Shown here in pieces: positions 15,976 through 25,280 of a stretch of 64,000 nt of DNA (position 1 is the first letter of the stretch; each line of letters starts with the position of its first letter). The DNA is from Actinobacteria bacterium OV320 (GTDB lineage Bacteria; Actinomycetota; Actinomycetes; Streptomycetales; Streptomycetaceae). The translations under genes and the position numbers were made by a program. Location of the stretch: assembly GCA_001298545.1 (NCBI GenBank), contig LJCX01000031.1, forward strand, positions 62,001 to 126,000, written 5' to 3'. Under the pieces are notes generated by a model. That model searched no databases, was not told the origin of the DNA, and saw only the letters and a list, made by a program, of their open reading frames with translations.

Positions 15976-18096
15976 ATGACGACACCCGAGCCGGTCCCTG
16001 AGGGCGACCCGAAGAGCCCGCCGGATCTCGGCACCGCGTTGCACCGCGAACGCGCCCACCACGACAACTGCCGCGCCGCCCTCGCCGCGATGGTCGAGGG
16101 CGCCGACCTCCACGTCGTCACCGGCGAGGACGTCTCCGCCTCCGGCGCCGACGCCGAGGTCCTCGGGTTCCGGCTGCGCAGCCACGCCAAGGCCCTGCAC
16201 GAACTGCCCGAAGGCCCCCTGTTCTTCGGCCGGCTGGACTTCGCGCACGGCACGGGCGGCGAGCACGAGGGCCTCGCCCACCACATCGGCCGGCTCCGCA
16301 TCAGCGAACACCCGGCCGCCCCGCCCCTCGTCGTCGACTGGCGCGCCCCCGTCTCCCGCGCCTTCTACCGGGCGAGCGTCCGCGACCCCCAGGGCGTGGC
16401 CGTCCGGCGGCGGTTCGGCTGGGCCCCCGGCAGCCGGGGCGACTCCGCCGACCTCACGGGCCTGGAGGACGAGCGCCTCGACGCGGGCGGGCACGTCGAC
16501 GGCGGGGAGCGGGCCGGGCGTCGTGGGCCGGGCGGGGCCGGGCGGCCCGGCGGGATCGTCGCCCGGGAGATCGAACGGCCCCGCGTCGGCCCCATGCGGG
16601 ACATCGCCGCGACCATCCAGCCCGAGCAGGACGAACTCGTCCGCGGGGAGCTCGCCGAGTCCGTGTGCGTGCAGGGCGCTCCCGGCACCGGCAAGACCGC
16701 CGTGGGCCTGCACCGGGCCGCCTACCTCCTCTACACCCACCCGCGGCGCATCCAGCGCGGCGGACTGCTGATCCTCGGCCCCAACCGCACCTTCCTCTCC
16801 TACATCGCCGAGGTGCTCCCCTCCCTCGGCGAGACCGGCGTGCGGCAGTCGACCCTGCACGACGAGATCGCCTGCCGGCCGGCGACCGGGACGGACCCCG
16901 ACCGGACCGCCGCCGTCAAGCACGACGCCCGGATGGCCGAGGTGCTGCGCCGGGCGGTGTACGGACGGGTGACGGCCGGCCGCGCCGACGACCTCTCCGT
17001 CCCCGACGACTCCTACCGCTGGCGGATCGCGGGCGACCGGCTGACGGACATCGTCGCCGGGGTGCTCGCCGAGGAGCCGCCGTACGAGACCGGGCGCGAG
17101 CGGGTGCGCAGCCGGATCGTGCGCCGGATCCAGGAACAGGTGGAACGCCGGAGCGGGCCGCGCCCGGCCTCCTGGACCCGCCGCATCGAGAGGGCCCGCC
17201 CGGTGAGCGCGTGCGTGGAGGCACTGTGGCCGAAGCTGCGCCCGGAGGAGGTGCTGGCCCGACTCCTCACGGACGAGGCGGAGTTGGCGCGGGCCGCGGA
17301 CGGAATCCTGGACCCCTCCGAACAGCGGGCCCTGCACTGGCCGCGGCCGCCCCGCTCACCGAGGTCGGCCCGCTGGTCGCCCGCCGACCTCGTCCTCCTC
17401 GACGAGATCGCCGGCCTCCTCGACCATCCCCAGGGCTACGGCCACGTCGTCGTCGACGAGGCCCAGGACCTCTCCCCGATGGAGTGCCGGGCGGTCGCCC
17501 GCCGGGTCCGCTTCGGCTCGCTCACCGTCCTCGGTGACCTGGCGCAGGGCACCACCCCCTGGGCGGCGGACTCCTGGCGGGTGCAGCTGGCCCACCTGGG
17601 CAAGCCGGACGCGACGATCGTCCCGCTGACCACGGGCTTCCGCGTCCCGGCCGCCGTCCTCACCCTCGCGGGCCGCCTGCTCGACCTCCTCGACGCCGAC
17701 GTGCCGCGCGCCGACTCCCTGCGCCGGGACGGCGAACTGCGCGTCCGGCGAGCCGACGGCGACCTGCGCTCCTCGGTCGTGGCCGCCGTACGCGACGCAC
17801 TCCCCCGGGAGGGCTCGATCGGCGTCATCGCCGCGGACCCCGAGGTCGACGGGGTCCGCGAGGCCCTGACCGGGGCCGGCATCCCGACCTCCGGCCCCGA
17901 GGATCCGGCCGCCCGGGTGACGGTCGTCGCGGCGACCCTCGTCAAGGGCCTCGAGTACGACCACGTCGTCGCCGTCGAACCGGCGGCCATCGCGCAGGCG
18001 GAGCGACGCGGCCTGAACCGGCTCTACGTGGTGCTGACCCGCGCGGTCTCACGACTGGAGGTGGTGCACGAACGGGAGTTGCCGTGGGAGGCGTGA
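15976..18096 (+). CDS. HelD-type UvrD/Rep helicase-like RNA polymerase recycling factor
   Basis: 706 residues. An N-terminal arm (about 1-215) precedes the motor. Walker A GAPGTGKT is at 234-241, Walker B VVDEAQDLS with D494/E495, and TTGFRVP follows as motif IV-like. Actinobacterial HelD proteins release stalled RNA polymerase, and some (HelR) protect against rifamycins; which subtype this is cannot be told from sequence alone. A Gly/Arg-rich stretch at about 175-195 is an unusual linker expansion. Strongly coupled to its own promoter: probable leaderless start. Confidence 0.85.
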   Translation: MTTPEPVPEGDPKSPPDLGTALHRERAHHDNCRAALAAMVEGADLHVVTGEDVSASGADAEVLGFRLRSHAKALHELPEGPLFFGRLDFAHGTGGEHEGLAHHIGRLRISEHPAAPPLVVDWRAPVSRAFYRASVRDPQGVAVRRRFGWAPGSRGDSADLTGLEDERLDAGGHVDGGERAGRRGPGGAGRPGGIVAREIERPRVGPMRDIAATIQPEQDELVRGELAESVCVQGAPGTGKTAVGLHRAAYLLYTHPRRIQRGGLLILGPNRTFLSYIAEVLPSLGETGVRQSTLHDEIACRPATGTDPDRTAAVKHDARMAEVLRRAVYGRVTAGRADDLSVPDDSYRWRIAGDRLTDIVAGVLAEEPPYETGRERVRSRIVRRIQEQVERRSGPRPASWTRRIERARPVSACVEALWPKLRPEEVLARLLTDEAELARAADGILDPSEQRALHWPRPPRSPRSARWSPADLVLLDEIAGLLDHPQGYGHVVVDEAQDLSPMECRAVARRVRFGSLTVLGDLAQGTTPWAADSWRVQLAHLGKPDATIVPLTTGFRVPAAVLTLAGRLLDLLDADVPRADSLRRDGELRVRRADGDLRSSVVAAVRDALPREGSIGVIAADPEVDGVREALTGAGIPTSGPEDPAARVTVVAATLVKGLEYDHVVAVEPAAIAQAERRGLNRLYVVLTRAVSRLEVVHERELPWEA

Positions 18097-18106
18097 GGAG
18101 GTGATG

Positions 18107-18847
18107 TCAGCTCCAGTTCTCCAAGGCCTCCCGCGTCGCCCGGTACCCCCGGTCGATCAGGTCCGGAACGCCGGCCGCCGACCAGGAGGAGTGGCCGGCG
18201 GTGTCGATGGTGACGGCCAGGTCGGCGGTGCGGCCGTGGGCCGGGTGGTCGGGGCGGGACTCGAACCAGCGGCGCCAGCGGGCGTTGCCGCGGCCGAAGC
18301 CCACGGCGATGACCCGCTCGGCGCCGAGCCGGTGCGCGGCCCACACCGGAGACGGCGACAGCACGGCGCCGTCGACGCAGAGCGCGCCGCCCGCCTCCAG
18401 CCGGACCGGCGGGAACAGTCCGGGTACGGCGCTGCTGGCGCGTACGGCCGCCGTCAGCGAGCCGGAGTCGACCAGCCGGGGCGTCGTGGAGCGCAACTCC
18501 GTGACCACCGCGCCGAACCGGGTCGGCAGGTCCTCGATCAGCAGGTCGCCGAGCATCTCCTCGATGTTGCGGACCATGGGAGTGGTGTCCAGGAGCCCCA
18601 GGCGCGGGGCGATCGCCGCGGACCCGAAGTCCGCCCACTGCGCGCGCAGCAGCCGCCCGGTGATCCGCTCGCTGCCGGTCCCCGCCGCCCAGGCGCCGCC
18701 GATCAGCGCCCCCGCACTGGACCCGGTCACCACGGACACCTCGATCCCGGCCTCCTCGACGGCTCGCAACACACCGGCGTGCGCGGCGCCGAGGACCGCC
18801 CCGCTGGACAGGACCAGACCGACGGTGGGCGACTTCGGCGAGGCCAC
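18107..18847 (-). CDS. Patatin-like phospholipase
   Basis: 246 residues. Oxyanion loop GAVLGAAHAG at 16-25, nucleophile elbow GSSAG with S44, and the second dyad residue in DGA at D159. Patatin-like enzymes are lipid acyl hydrolases; no signal peptide, so cytosolic or peripheral membrane. GTG 18847 has GGGAG 7 nt upstream. Convergent with the HelD gene (10 bp between stops). Confidence 0.87.
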   Translation of the reverse strand: MASPKSPTVGLVLSSGAVLGAAHAGVLRAVEEAGIEVSVVTGSSAGALIGGAWAAGTGSERITGRLLRAQWADFGSAAIAPRLGLLDTTPMVRNIEEMLGDLLIEDLPTRFGAVVTELRSTTPRLVDSGSLTAAVRASSAVPGLFPPVRLEAGGALCVDGAVLSPSPVWAAHRLGAERVIAVGFGRGNARWRRWFESRPDHPAHGRTADLAVTIDTAGHSSWSAAGVPDLIDRGYRATREALENWS

Positions 18848-18889
18848 GTGCGCGCTCCCTTTCCGGGTGGAGCGCTCGGGCGGAGTGCT

Positions 18890-18995
18890 CGGGTGGGTTT
18901 CGTAATGCGGTCTTCGGGTGAGGTCTTTGGATGCGGTCGCTGGATGCGGTCCGCGGATGCGGTCCGCGGGTGGGGTGCTTCGGTGGGGCGCTCAG
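18890..18995. repeat. GGATGCGGTCCGC-type short repeats
   Basis: Between the patatin and XRE genes the motif GGATGCGGTC recurs at about 10-15-bp intervals, twice as GGATGCGGTCCGC. It lies upstream of the XRE operator. No gene is visible. Confidence 0.6.
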
Positions 18996-19014
18996 TCTGG
19001 AGTGGCGCGACACA

Positions 19015-19040
19015 CTATTGCAAGCAGGTGCTTGCAATAG
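19015..19040. promoter_or_regulatory. 11-bp-arm palindromic operator of the XRE gene
   Basis: CTATTGCAAGC (19015-19025), AGGT, GCTTGCAATAG (19030-19040) is a perfect inverted repeat 27 bp before the XRE start. A further partial half-site (TTAGCAAGGC) follows at 19041-19050. Such an AT-rich dyad is conspicuous here and is a good candidate for autoregulation. Confidence 0.7.
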
Positions 19041-19067
19041 TTAGCAAGGCTGGTGCACAGTGGAGCC

Positions 19068-19496
19068 ATGGCATCGCTCAACGTCGGCAATCTCGGTGAG
19101 TACCTGCGCGAGCAGCGGCGCAACGCGCAGCTGTCGCTCCGGCAACTCGCCGAAGCCGCCGGCGTGTCCAATCCGTACCTGAGCCAGATCGAGCGCGGGC
19201 TGCGCAAGCCGAGCGCGGAGGTGCTCCAGCAGGTCGCCAAGGCGCTGCGGATCTCTGCCGAGACGCTGTACGTGCGGGCCGGCATCCTCGACGCGGAGCG
19301 GGACGGGCAGGAGTACCGGGACGGTGCGACCCGCGCGGTCGTCCTCGCCGACCCCACGCTGACCGAGCAGCAGAAGCAGGTGCTGCTCCAGATCTACGAG
19401 TCCTTCCGCAAGGAGAACGGATTCGCGGACGGCGACGGTGCGGCGGCCCCACGGAACCACGAGAGCGACGCCGACCCGCAGCAGACGGCCGGTTGA
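19068..19496 (+). CDS. XRE-family helix-turn-helix regulator (Rv0474-like)
   Basis: 142 residues; HTH_XRE at about 10-67, with SNPYLSQIERGLRKPSAEVL as recognition region, then a short helical tail. The gene order XRE - HbhA-like - DUF2516 matches Mycobacterium tuberculosis Rv0474-Rv0475(hbhA)-Rv0476; Rv0474 is reported as a copper-responsive repressor. No Cys cluster is seen here, so metal sensing is not evident. ATG 19068 is preceded by GGAGCC only; CACAGT 6 nt upstream could be a weak -10. Confidence 0.85.
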   Translation: MASLNVGNLGEYLREQRRNAQLSLRQLAEAAGVSNPYLSQIERGLRKPSAEVLQQVAKALRISAETLYVRAGILDAERDGQEYRDGATRAVVLADPTLTEQQKQVLLQIYESFRKENGFADGDGAAAPRNHESDADPQQTAG

Positions 19497-19582
19497 CCGG
19501 ACCAGGGGACCGGCCGCACCGCTGCGGACCTGCACGACCCTCAGCCGAAAACGACGTATGTGAATCCGGGAGGACCTTCACC

Positions 19583-20260
19583 ATGGCCATCACCGACGAC
19601 CTGCGCAAGACCTTCAGCGACCCGACTCCGTTCTACTTCGCCGCGGGCACCGCCGATCTGGCCCTCCAGCAGGCGAAGAAGGTGCCGGGCCTGGTGGAGC
19701 AGCTGCGCACCGAGGCCCCGGCCCGTTTCGAGGCCGTCCGCAACACCGACCCCAAGGCCGTGCAGGAGAAGGCCGGCGCCCGCGCCAAGGAGGCCACCGC
19801 CAAGGCCAAGGAGGCGCAGGAGACCCTCCAGGCCAAGGTCACCGACTTCATCAGCAGCCTCGACGGGGACATCAAGAAGATCGGCAGCACCCTCGACGCC
19901 GACCTGAAGAAGTTCGGCGAGTCCGCCCAGGACTTCGCGCTGCGCGGTGTCGGCGTCGCCGCCGAGTACGCCGTCAAGGCCCGTGAGACCTACGAGAAGG
20001 TCGCCGAGCACGGCGAGCAGGCCGTGAAGACCTGGCGCGGCGAGGCCGCCGAGGAGATCGAGGAGCTCGCCATCGCGGTCGAGCCCAAGTCGGAGCCCAA
20101 GCCCGCGCCCGTCGTCCAGCCGGTCGTGGTCAAGGACGAGCCGAAGCCCGCAGCGGCCGCGGCGCAGTCCGACACCGCCGCGGCGAAGAAGGCCGCCGCC
20201 GCCAAGAAGGCTCCGGTCCGCAAGCCCGTCGCGAAGAAGACCACGCCGCCGGCCAAGTGA
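19583..20260 (+). CDS. HbhA-like helical protein with Lys/Ala/Pro-rich tail
   Basis: 225 residues. Residues about 30-165 form long amphipathic helices (coiled coil); the tail (170-225) is rich in Lys, Ala and Pro (KKAAAAKKAPVRKP). It resembles mycobacterial heparin-binding hemagglutinin, whose Lys-rich C-terminus binds polyanions; in streptomycetes a cytoskeletal or envelope role is more likely than adhesion. GGGAGGACC lies 9 nt upstream of ATG 19583. A strong terminator follows at 20305. Confidence 0.82.
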   Translation: MAITDDLRKTFSDPTPFYFAAGTADLALQQAKKVPGLVEQLRTEAPARFEAVRNTDPKAVQEKAGARAKEATAKAKEAQETLQAKVTDFISSLDGDIKKIGSTLDADLKKFGESAQDFALRGVGVAAEYAVKARETYEKVAEHGEQAVKTWRGEAAEEIEELAIAVEPKSEPKPAPVVQPVVVKDEPKPAAAAAQSDTAAAKKAAAAKKAPVRKPVAKKTTPPAK

Positions 20261-20304
20261 GACCGACGGCCGGGACGGACACGGCGGACAGGGACATACA
20301 GTCA

Positions 20305-20335
20305 CGGGCCGGGCACTCATGTGGTGCCCGGCCCG
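20305..20335 (+). terminator. Rho-independent-type hairpin after HbhA-like gene
   Basis: CGGGCCGGGCAC and GTGCCCGGCCCG form a perfect 12-bp stem with a 7-nt loop, 45 nt after the stop. It is followed by only a weak T-tract. Confidence 0.8.
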
Positions 20336-20411
20336 TTGTACGGGTAGCGGGAGCGCGGTTGCGGGTACGGTGACCGCGTAAGGACGAGCGAGTCGAATCG
20401 CGTCGAGTCGG

Positions 20412-20768
20412 GTGGTGGACGTTGTGCTGATCGAAGGCTTCGCCGGGCTGGTGTGGCTGCTCTACCTCGCCATGCTGGTCCTCGCCGTGGTGGCGCTGGT
20501 GATGGCCGCTCTGTTCCGTGATGACGCCTACCGGGCAGCCGACAAGCAGAACAAGGGCTTCTGGCTGATCATCCTCGGTGTCACGGTGGCGGTGAACCTC
20601 CTGGTGCCGATGCTCTTCCTCCAGCTCGCGGGCCTCGTCGCCACGATCGTCTTCTTCGTGGACGTACGGCCCGCCCTGCGGCAGGTCGGCGGTGGCGGCG
20701 GCTGGGGCCGCAGGCGCGGCGGCAGCAGCAGCGACGGCCCGTACGGCCCGTACAACGGCGGCCGCTGA
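20412..20768 (+). CDS. DUF2516 small membrane protein
   Basis: 118 residues with three hydrophobic segments (about 5-35, 48-64 and 66-82) and a Gly/Arg/Ser-rich C-terminus. Matches the DUF2516 family (Rv0476 type), usually beside hbhA. GTG 20412 or the next GTG may be the start; no clear RBS. Function unknown. Confidence 0.75.
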   Translation: MVDVVLIEGFAGLVWLLYLAMLVLAVVALVMAALFRDDAYRAADKQNKGFWLIILGVTVAVNLLVPMLFLQLAGLVATIVFFVDVRPALRQVGGGGGWGRRRGGSSSDGPYGPYNGGR

Positions 20769-20937
20769 CCCCACGAGAACCTTCCACGCCCCGCAGCCCC
20801 CACCAGGGGCGCGGGGCGTCGGCATGTCCCGCTCCGCCCCCGCCGCCGCTCCCGCTCCCGGCCACCCGGGACAGCTCACCCCGGACACCGGAGCCCCGTC
20901 TCCCGTCTCAGGCAGCCGCTCCCGGGCGGCGCTACGG

Positions 20938-22419
20938 CTACGGGAGCGGTGCCGGGACCCGGTCCAGCAGGACCAGTGCCACGTCGTCCGTCAGCTCGCC
21001 GCCGTTGAGCTCGCGTACCTCGTTCACCGCGGCCCGCAGCAGTGCCTCGCCGCTCAGTCCCTCGGAGAGCTGGCGGCGGATCATCTCCACCATGCCGTCC
21101 TGGCCCAGCCGTTCCCGGCCCTCGCCGATCCGCCCCTCGATCAGGCCGTCGGTGTACAGCATCAGGCTCCACTCGGCGCCCAGCTCGACCTGCATCCGCG
21201 GCCAGCGGGCGCCCGGCAGCAGGCCGAGGGCGGGGCCGTTGTTGTCGTACGGCAGCAGGCGCGCGGGCCGGTCCGGGCGGGCGATCAGCGGCGCGGGGTG
21301 GCCGGCCAGGCACAGGCCCGCCCGGCGGCCGTCGGGCGCGATGTCCACCGTGCACAGCGTCGCGAAGATCTCGTCGTCGTCGCGCTCGTGCTCCAGCACC
21401 TGCTGAAGCGTGTTCAGCAACTCGTCCCCGCACAGACCCGCCAGCGTCAGCGCCCGCCAGGCGATGCGCAGTTCCACGCCGAGCGCCGCCTCGTCCGGGC
21501 CGTGCCCGCAGACGTCGCCGATCATCGCGTGCACGGTGCCGTCGGGCGTGCGGACGGTGTCGTAGAAGTCGCCGCCGAGCAGCGCGCGTGAGCGGCCGGG
21601 ACGGTAGCGGGCGGCGAAGCGTAGCGGAGAGCCCTCCAGGAGGGGCGTGGGCAGCAGGCCGCGCTCCAGGCGGGCGTTCTCCTGGGCGCGCAGCTTGCCC
21701 TCGGCGAGCCGTCGCTCGGCCGTGTCGGAACGTTTCCTCTCCACGGCGTAGCGGATCGCGCGGCTCAGCAGCCGGCCGTCCAGCTCGTCCTTGTAGAGAT
21801 AGTCCTGGGCGCCCACGCGTACCGCCTCGGCGCCGCGCTCGGCGTCGCCGGACGCGGTGAGCGCGAGCACGGCGTGCCGGGGCGCGAGCTCGAGCACGTG
21901 CCGCAGGACGGCGAGCTCGTCTTCGGACTCGGCCGCCCTGCCGGGCGCCGGCAGCGCCAGGTCCAGCAGGATGCAGTGGACGTCATGGGTCAGCAGCCGC
22001 TCGGCCTCGGTGAGGTTGCGGGCGGTGCGTACGCGGATCGGCCTGCCGTCCGCGTCGAGCAGGTCGTGGACGATCGGCGCGGCCGTCGGGTCGTCCTCGA
22101 TCAGCAGCAGGGTGAGCGTGGTGTGGGCGGTGCCCGCACCGGTGGCGCTGACGCCGGTGGCGCTCACGCCGGAGGCATTGACGCCGGAGGCGCTCACGCT
22201 GGTCGTGCTCACGCCTTGATGGACGCCGTCGGCGGGCGTCGCGTTGAGCGCGGTGTGCCGCGCGCCGCGGTCGTGCGCGGTGTTGTTCAGGTTCTCGGCC
22301 GTGGTCGCCTCGTTGCGAACGGTTTCTTCCTTGGAGGGGCCGCCGACTATGGGCGCGGCCTGCGCCTGACCACTCTCCACGGCCGGGATCGCTCTCTGCC
22401 GCGGTACGGGTACGGGCAT
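20938..22419 (-). CDS. Response-regulator-fused PP2C (RsbU/SpoIIE-type) phosphatase
   Basis: 493 residues. Disordered N-terminus to about 98, including SGV-NASGV-SATGV pentad repeats (78-94). Receiver domain 101-225 with D109/D110, phosphoacceptor D153, T188 and K210. PP2C SpoIIE domain to the C-terminus with GGDFYD and GDVCGHG metal motifs. Such proteins dephosphorylate anti-anti-sigma factors when their receiver is phosphorylated. No partner kinase or anti-sigma gene is adjacent. ATG 22419 has AAGGAA 9 nt upstream; an in-frame extension to 22491 lacks support. Confidence 0.85.
   Translation of the reverse strand: MPVPVPRQRAIPAVESGQAQAAPIVGGPSKEETVRNEATTAENLNNTAHDRGARHTALNATPADGVHQGVSTTSVSASGVNASGVSATGVSATGAGTAHTTLTLLLIEDDPTAAPIVHDLLDADGRPIRVRTARNLTEAERLLTHDVHCILLDLALPAPGRAAESEDELAVLRHVLELAPRHAVLALTASGDAERGAEAVRVGAQDYLYKDELDGRLLSRAIRYAVERKRSDTAERRLAEGKLRAQENARLERGLLPTPLLEGSPLRFAARYRPGRSRALLGGDFYDTVRTPDGTVHAMIGDVCGHGPDEAALGVELRIAWRALTLAGLCGDELLNTLQQVLEHERDDDEIFATLCTVDIAPDGRRAGLCLAGHPAPLIARPDRPARLLPYDNNGPALGLLPGARWPRMQVELGAEWSLMLYTDGLIEGRIGEGRERLGQDGMVEMIRRQLSEGLSGEALLRAAVNEVRELNGGELTDDVALVLLDRVPAPLP
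22135..22215. repeat. 15-bp in-frame tandem repeats in PP2C gene
   Basis: About five copies of a 15-bp unit of the form GCGCTCACGCCGGAG encode the SGV/ATG pentads in the disordered N-terminus of the phosphatase. Confidence 0.85.
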
Positions 22420-22701
22420 CGTCTTGAGTTCCTTCCCTCCCCCCGAGGGCATGGTGGGGACGAGGGACCTCGACCCACCGACGGGGACCATAGCGGCAGA
22501 AGGCGCCGCAACGGAATGGTGTGAGACAGGCCGCTTGATCTCTGGCCACAGTCATATGCCGCGTTCTGTCCCGCATTTGGGCAGGGCGGGTGTGGTGCGG
22601 GGATGACGAACGTCACGTCCGCGCGGAGTTTGGCGGCGGGGTGGAGGTGGCCTGGGTCACGTGGAGGGCGGCGTCCGAAGGGGCCGCCCGGCCACCGGGC
22701 C

Positions 22702-23793
22702 TCACGCGTCCGGCCGGACCACCCCGAGTATCGGCATCGAGCCCGCCCCCGCGAGGGTGACCGTGCGGCCCGGCCGCGGGGCGTGGATGATCGCGCCGTC
22801 GCCCACGTACAACGCGACATGGCTGGCGTCGTCGAAGTAGATGATCAGGTCGCCGGGGCGCATGTCCTCGACGGCGATGTGCGGCAGCTGCTTCCACTGC
22901 TCCTGCGAGGTGCGCGGTATCGCCTGTCCTGCGCTCCGCCAGGCCTCGGAGGTCAGTCCGGAGCAGTCGAAGCTGTCCGGGCCCTCCGCGCCCCACACAT
23001 ACGGCTTGCCGATCTGGGCGGTGGCGAACTGCACGGCCTTCTTGCCCTGGACGGACGCCGCGCTGTTGATCTCGTCGAGGACGCCGGTGCCCAGCCAGGC
23101 GGTCTGCGCCTCCAGCGCGACCTGCGCCTCCAGTTGTTCGAGGCGCTCCTTCTCCTTCTTCTCGAGCCGGGACTCGAGCTTCTCGGCCGCAGCGATCTGC
23201 TTCTCGATCCTCTTCTGGGCCGCGGCCTTCGTCTTGCGGCCCGCCTCCAGCTTCTGCCACTGGGTGGAGGCGTCTTTGGAGTACTGCTCCAAGTCCTGCT
23301 GGGTGCGGGCGAGTTCGCCGATCAGGCCCTTGGTCGCGCGCTGCCCCTGGAGTGCCCGGCCCGCGCCGTCGAGGAACTCCGACGGGTCGTCGGTGAGCAT
23401 CAACTGCGCCTCGTCCGGCAGGCCGCCGGTGCGGTACTGGGCGCGGGCCGCCGCGCCCGCGCGGTCCTTGAGGTCGTCCAGCTTCTCCTGGCCCGCGACG
23501 ATCTTCTTGGCCAGCTCGACGATCTCCGCCGACTGCTTCTTCGCCGCTTCCTCGGCCGCGTTGTAGGCGTCGGTGGCCACCGCGGCGTCGTGGTAGAGCG
23601 CTTCGAGCTGGGTGCGGACGGCCTCCAGGTCCTTGTTGGACGCGGTGGAGGGGAGCGGCGGGGTCGTGGAACTCGCCGACGGCGACGGCGTGGGGCTCGG
23701 GCTGGCGAAGGCGGTGCCGGGTGCGCCCAGCACGGTGACCGCGCAGACCACCGTCACAGCCGCCGTGAGCAGGCCGCGCTTCCCCGTACCCAT
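22702..23793 (-). CDS. Secreted NlpC/P60 peptidoglycan endopeptidase (RipA-like)
   Basis: 363 residues. Signal peptide to about 30 (AFA-S), Ser/Pro linker, long coiled coil (about 50-235), then an NlpC/P60 domain with catalytic C277 in FDCSG and His in SHVALYVG. The coiled-coil plus P60 layout is that of cell-wall DL-endopeptidases acting in hyphal growth or spore maturation. ATG is preceded by GGGGGACGGGGT. Antisense frames over this gene are shadows. Confidence 0.9.
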   Translation of the reverse strand: MGTGKRGLLTAAVTVVCAVTVLGAPGTAFASPSPTPSPSASSTTPPLPSTASNKDLEAVRTQLEALYHDAAVATDAYNAAEEAAKKQSAEIVELAKKIVAGQEKLDDLKDRAGAAARAQYRTGGLPDEAQLMLTDDPSEFLDGAGRALQGQRATKGLIGELARTQQDLEQYSKDASTQWQKLEAGRKTKAAAQKRIEKQIAAAEKLESRLEKKEKERLEQLEAQVALEAQTAWLGTGVLDEINSAASVQGKKAVQFATAQIGKPYVWGAEGPDSFDCSGLTSEAWRSAGQAIPRTSQEQWKQLPHIAVEDMRPGDLIIYFDDASHVALYVGDGAIIHAPRPGRTVTLAGAGSMPILGVVRPDA

Positions 23794-24022
23794 ACCCCGT
23801 CCCCCAACCCCTGATTAACCGTCAGTAACTTGCGGTGCCCGGGGGATCGTGCCACGTCACGGCCGAAAACGACAGAGGTGGCGACGCGGCGACGGAGCGG
23901 CACGGCGACCGAATCAGTCCTTCCCCTCTTCGCCACCCCGCCATGACGATCTCCCCGACAGTGTGACGAACGACTCACGGAGATCGTTCCCGGCAGCCAG
24001 AGGGAAGGGAGGGGACGGTGGT

Positions 24023-24853
24023 TCAGTCGCCGGCGCGTTTCCGGGGCGCCAACGCTCCCCACCGCACGGTCACTTCCCCCTGCCGCCACCGCGCCGGCCC
24101 GTCCGTCACCGGCCAGTCGGCGGTCAGGTCCCGCACCGCGCGGATCCACCGCTGGCGGGCGCCGTACGACGCGTAGGGCGCGGCGGCGGCCCAGGCGCGG
24201 TCGAAGTCGCGCAGGAAGGCGTGCACCGGCTCGCCCGGGACATTGCGGTGGATCAGCGCCTTGGGCAGCCGCTCCGCCAGGTCCGAGGGGCGTTCCAGGG
24301 AGCCCAGCCGGGTGGCGAAGGTGACCGTGCGCGGCCCTTCCGGTCCGAGCGCGACCCATACGTGCCGACGCCCGATCTCGTCGCAGGTCCCCTCGACGAG
24401 CAGACCGCCGCGGGACCCGGTCACCGGATCGGCCGGCGCGAGCCGCGCGCACAGGCGCTGCCAGACCGCGGCGACCTCGTCCTCGTCGTACTGCCGCAGC
24501 ACGTTGGCGGCCCGTACGAGGTGCGGTCGTCGGGGCACCGGGATCTCGAACCCGCCGTGCCGGAAGTCCAGCCCCTCGCGCTCGTACGGTTTGGCGGCCG
24601 CCACCCGGGCCGGTTCGATCTCTACGCCCACGACACGCGCGCGTGGGGCGACGGAACGCAGCCGCCGCAGCAACTCGACGGCCGTCCAGGGCGCCGCCCC
24701 GTACCCGAGGTCGACGGCGAGCGGCTCGGCGGCGCGGCGCAGTTCGGCACCGTGCGTCGCGGCGATCCAGCGGTCCATGCGGCGCAGCCGGTTGGGGTTG
24801 GTCGTCCCGCGCGTGACCGTGCCCACAGGGCGGGCGGGGGCGCGGGACGTCAT
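24023..24853 (-). CDS. Class I SAM-dependent methyltransferase
   Basis: 276 residues. AVDLGYGAAPWTAVEL at about 45-60 is SAM-binding motif I (with Tyr in place of the second Gly region), and GVEIEPARV the acidic motif II. C-terminal third lacks a recognised domain. The substrate is unknown. ATG 24853 is chosen over a longer open frame that runs antisense into mshA. Confidence 0.75.
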   Translation of the reverse strand: MTSRAPARPVGTVTRGTTNPNRLRRMDRWIAATHGAELRRAAEPLAVDLGYGAAPWTAVELLRRLRSVAPRARVVGVEIEPARVAAAKPYEREGLDFRHGGFEIPVPRRPHLVRAANVLRQYDEDEVAAVWQRLCARLAPADPVTGSRGGLLVEGTCDEIGRRHVWVALGPEGPRTVTFATRLGSLERPSDLAERLPKALIHRNVPGEPVHAFLRDFDRAWAAAAPYASYGARQRWIRAVRDLTADWPVTDGPARWRQGEVTVRWGALAPRKRAGD

Positions 24854-25280
24854 GCCTACGAGGGTAATGCGGCAATGCGGCACCACCTTCAGCCGCCCCG
24901 GAGCCTCGCCCTGACCGGAGCCTCGACCGATCGCAGTCTCGGCCCGTCCGGCGCCCCGCCCGCCCGGAGTCTCGGCCCGTCCGGAAGAACCAGCCCGTCC
25001 GGCGTTTGAGGACGAAGCCCTTTCGGGCCGAAGCGGGGGTCCGGGGGCGGCAGCCCCAGGGTCGGGACGGGAAGGGGCGGCGGGGGCGAGAAACGGCTCT
25101 GGCCGCGCGGCCACAACGCACATCGACTTCGAACGGTTGAGCGATACCTGGTAATGGCTGAGCAAAAACCGCCCCTCTCGGAAACCCGCCCGGAATGGGA
25201 ACGCCTTCCTCCGGCGTTGCAGCCCCTTGGAGGGCCCCACACCCTCTTTCCGGCATGCCCGCAGCAAGGAGGAACGCCCC
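24854..25280. repeat. Intergenic region with a Streptomyces interspersed repeat
   Basis: CTCGGCCCGTCCGG-type units recur from 24900, and from about 24991 the block containing CCGTCCGGCGTTTGAGGACG and GCGGGGGTCCGGGGGCGGC follows to about 25090. Blocks of this wording recur in intergenic regions of many Streptomyces genomes (recalled). The rest to 25280 includes the mshA leader. No gene seen. Confidence 0.65.

Noticed and set aside
23794..24020. c-di-AMP (ydaO-type) riboswitch upstream of the NlpC/P60 gene
   Set aside because: Such genes often carry it, but the conserved GAATCC and CAGCTAACCC-like blocks are not present on the minus strand.
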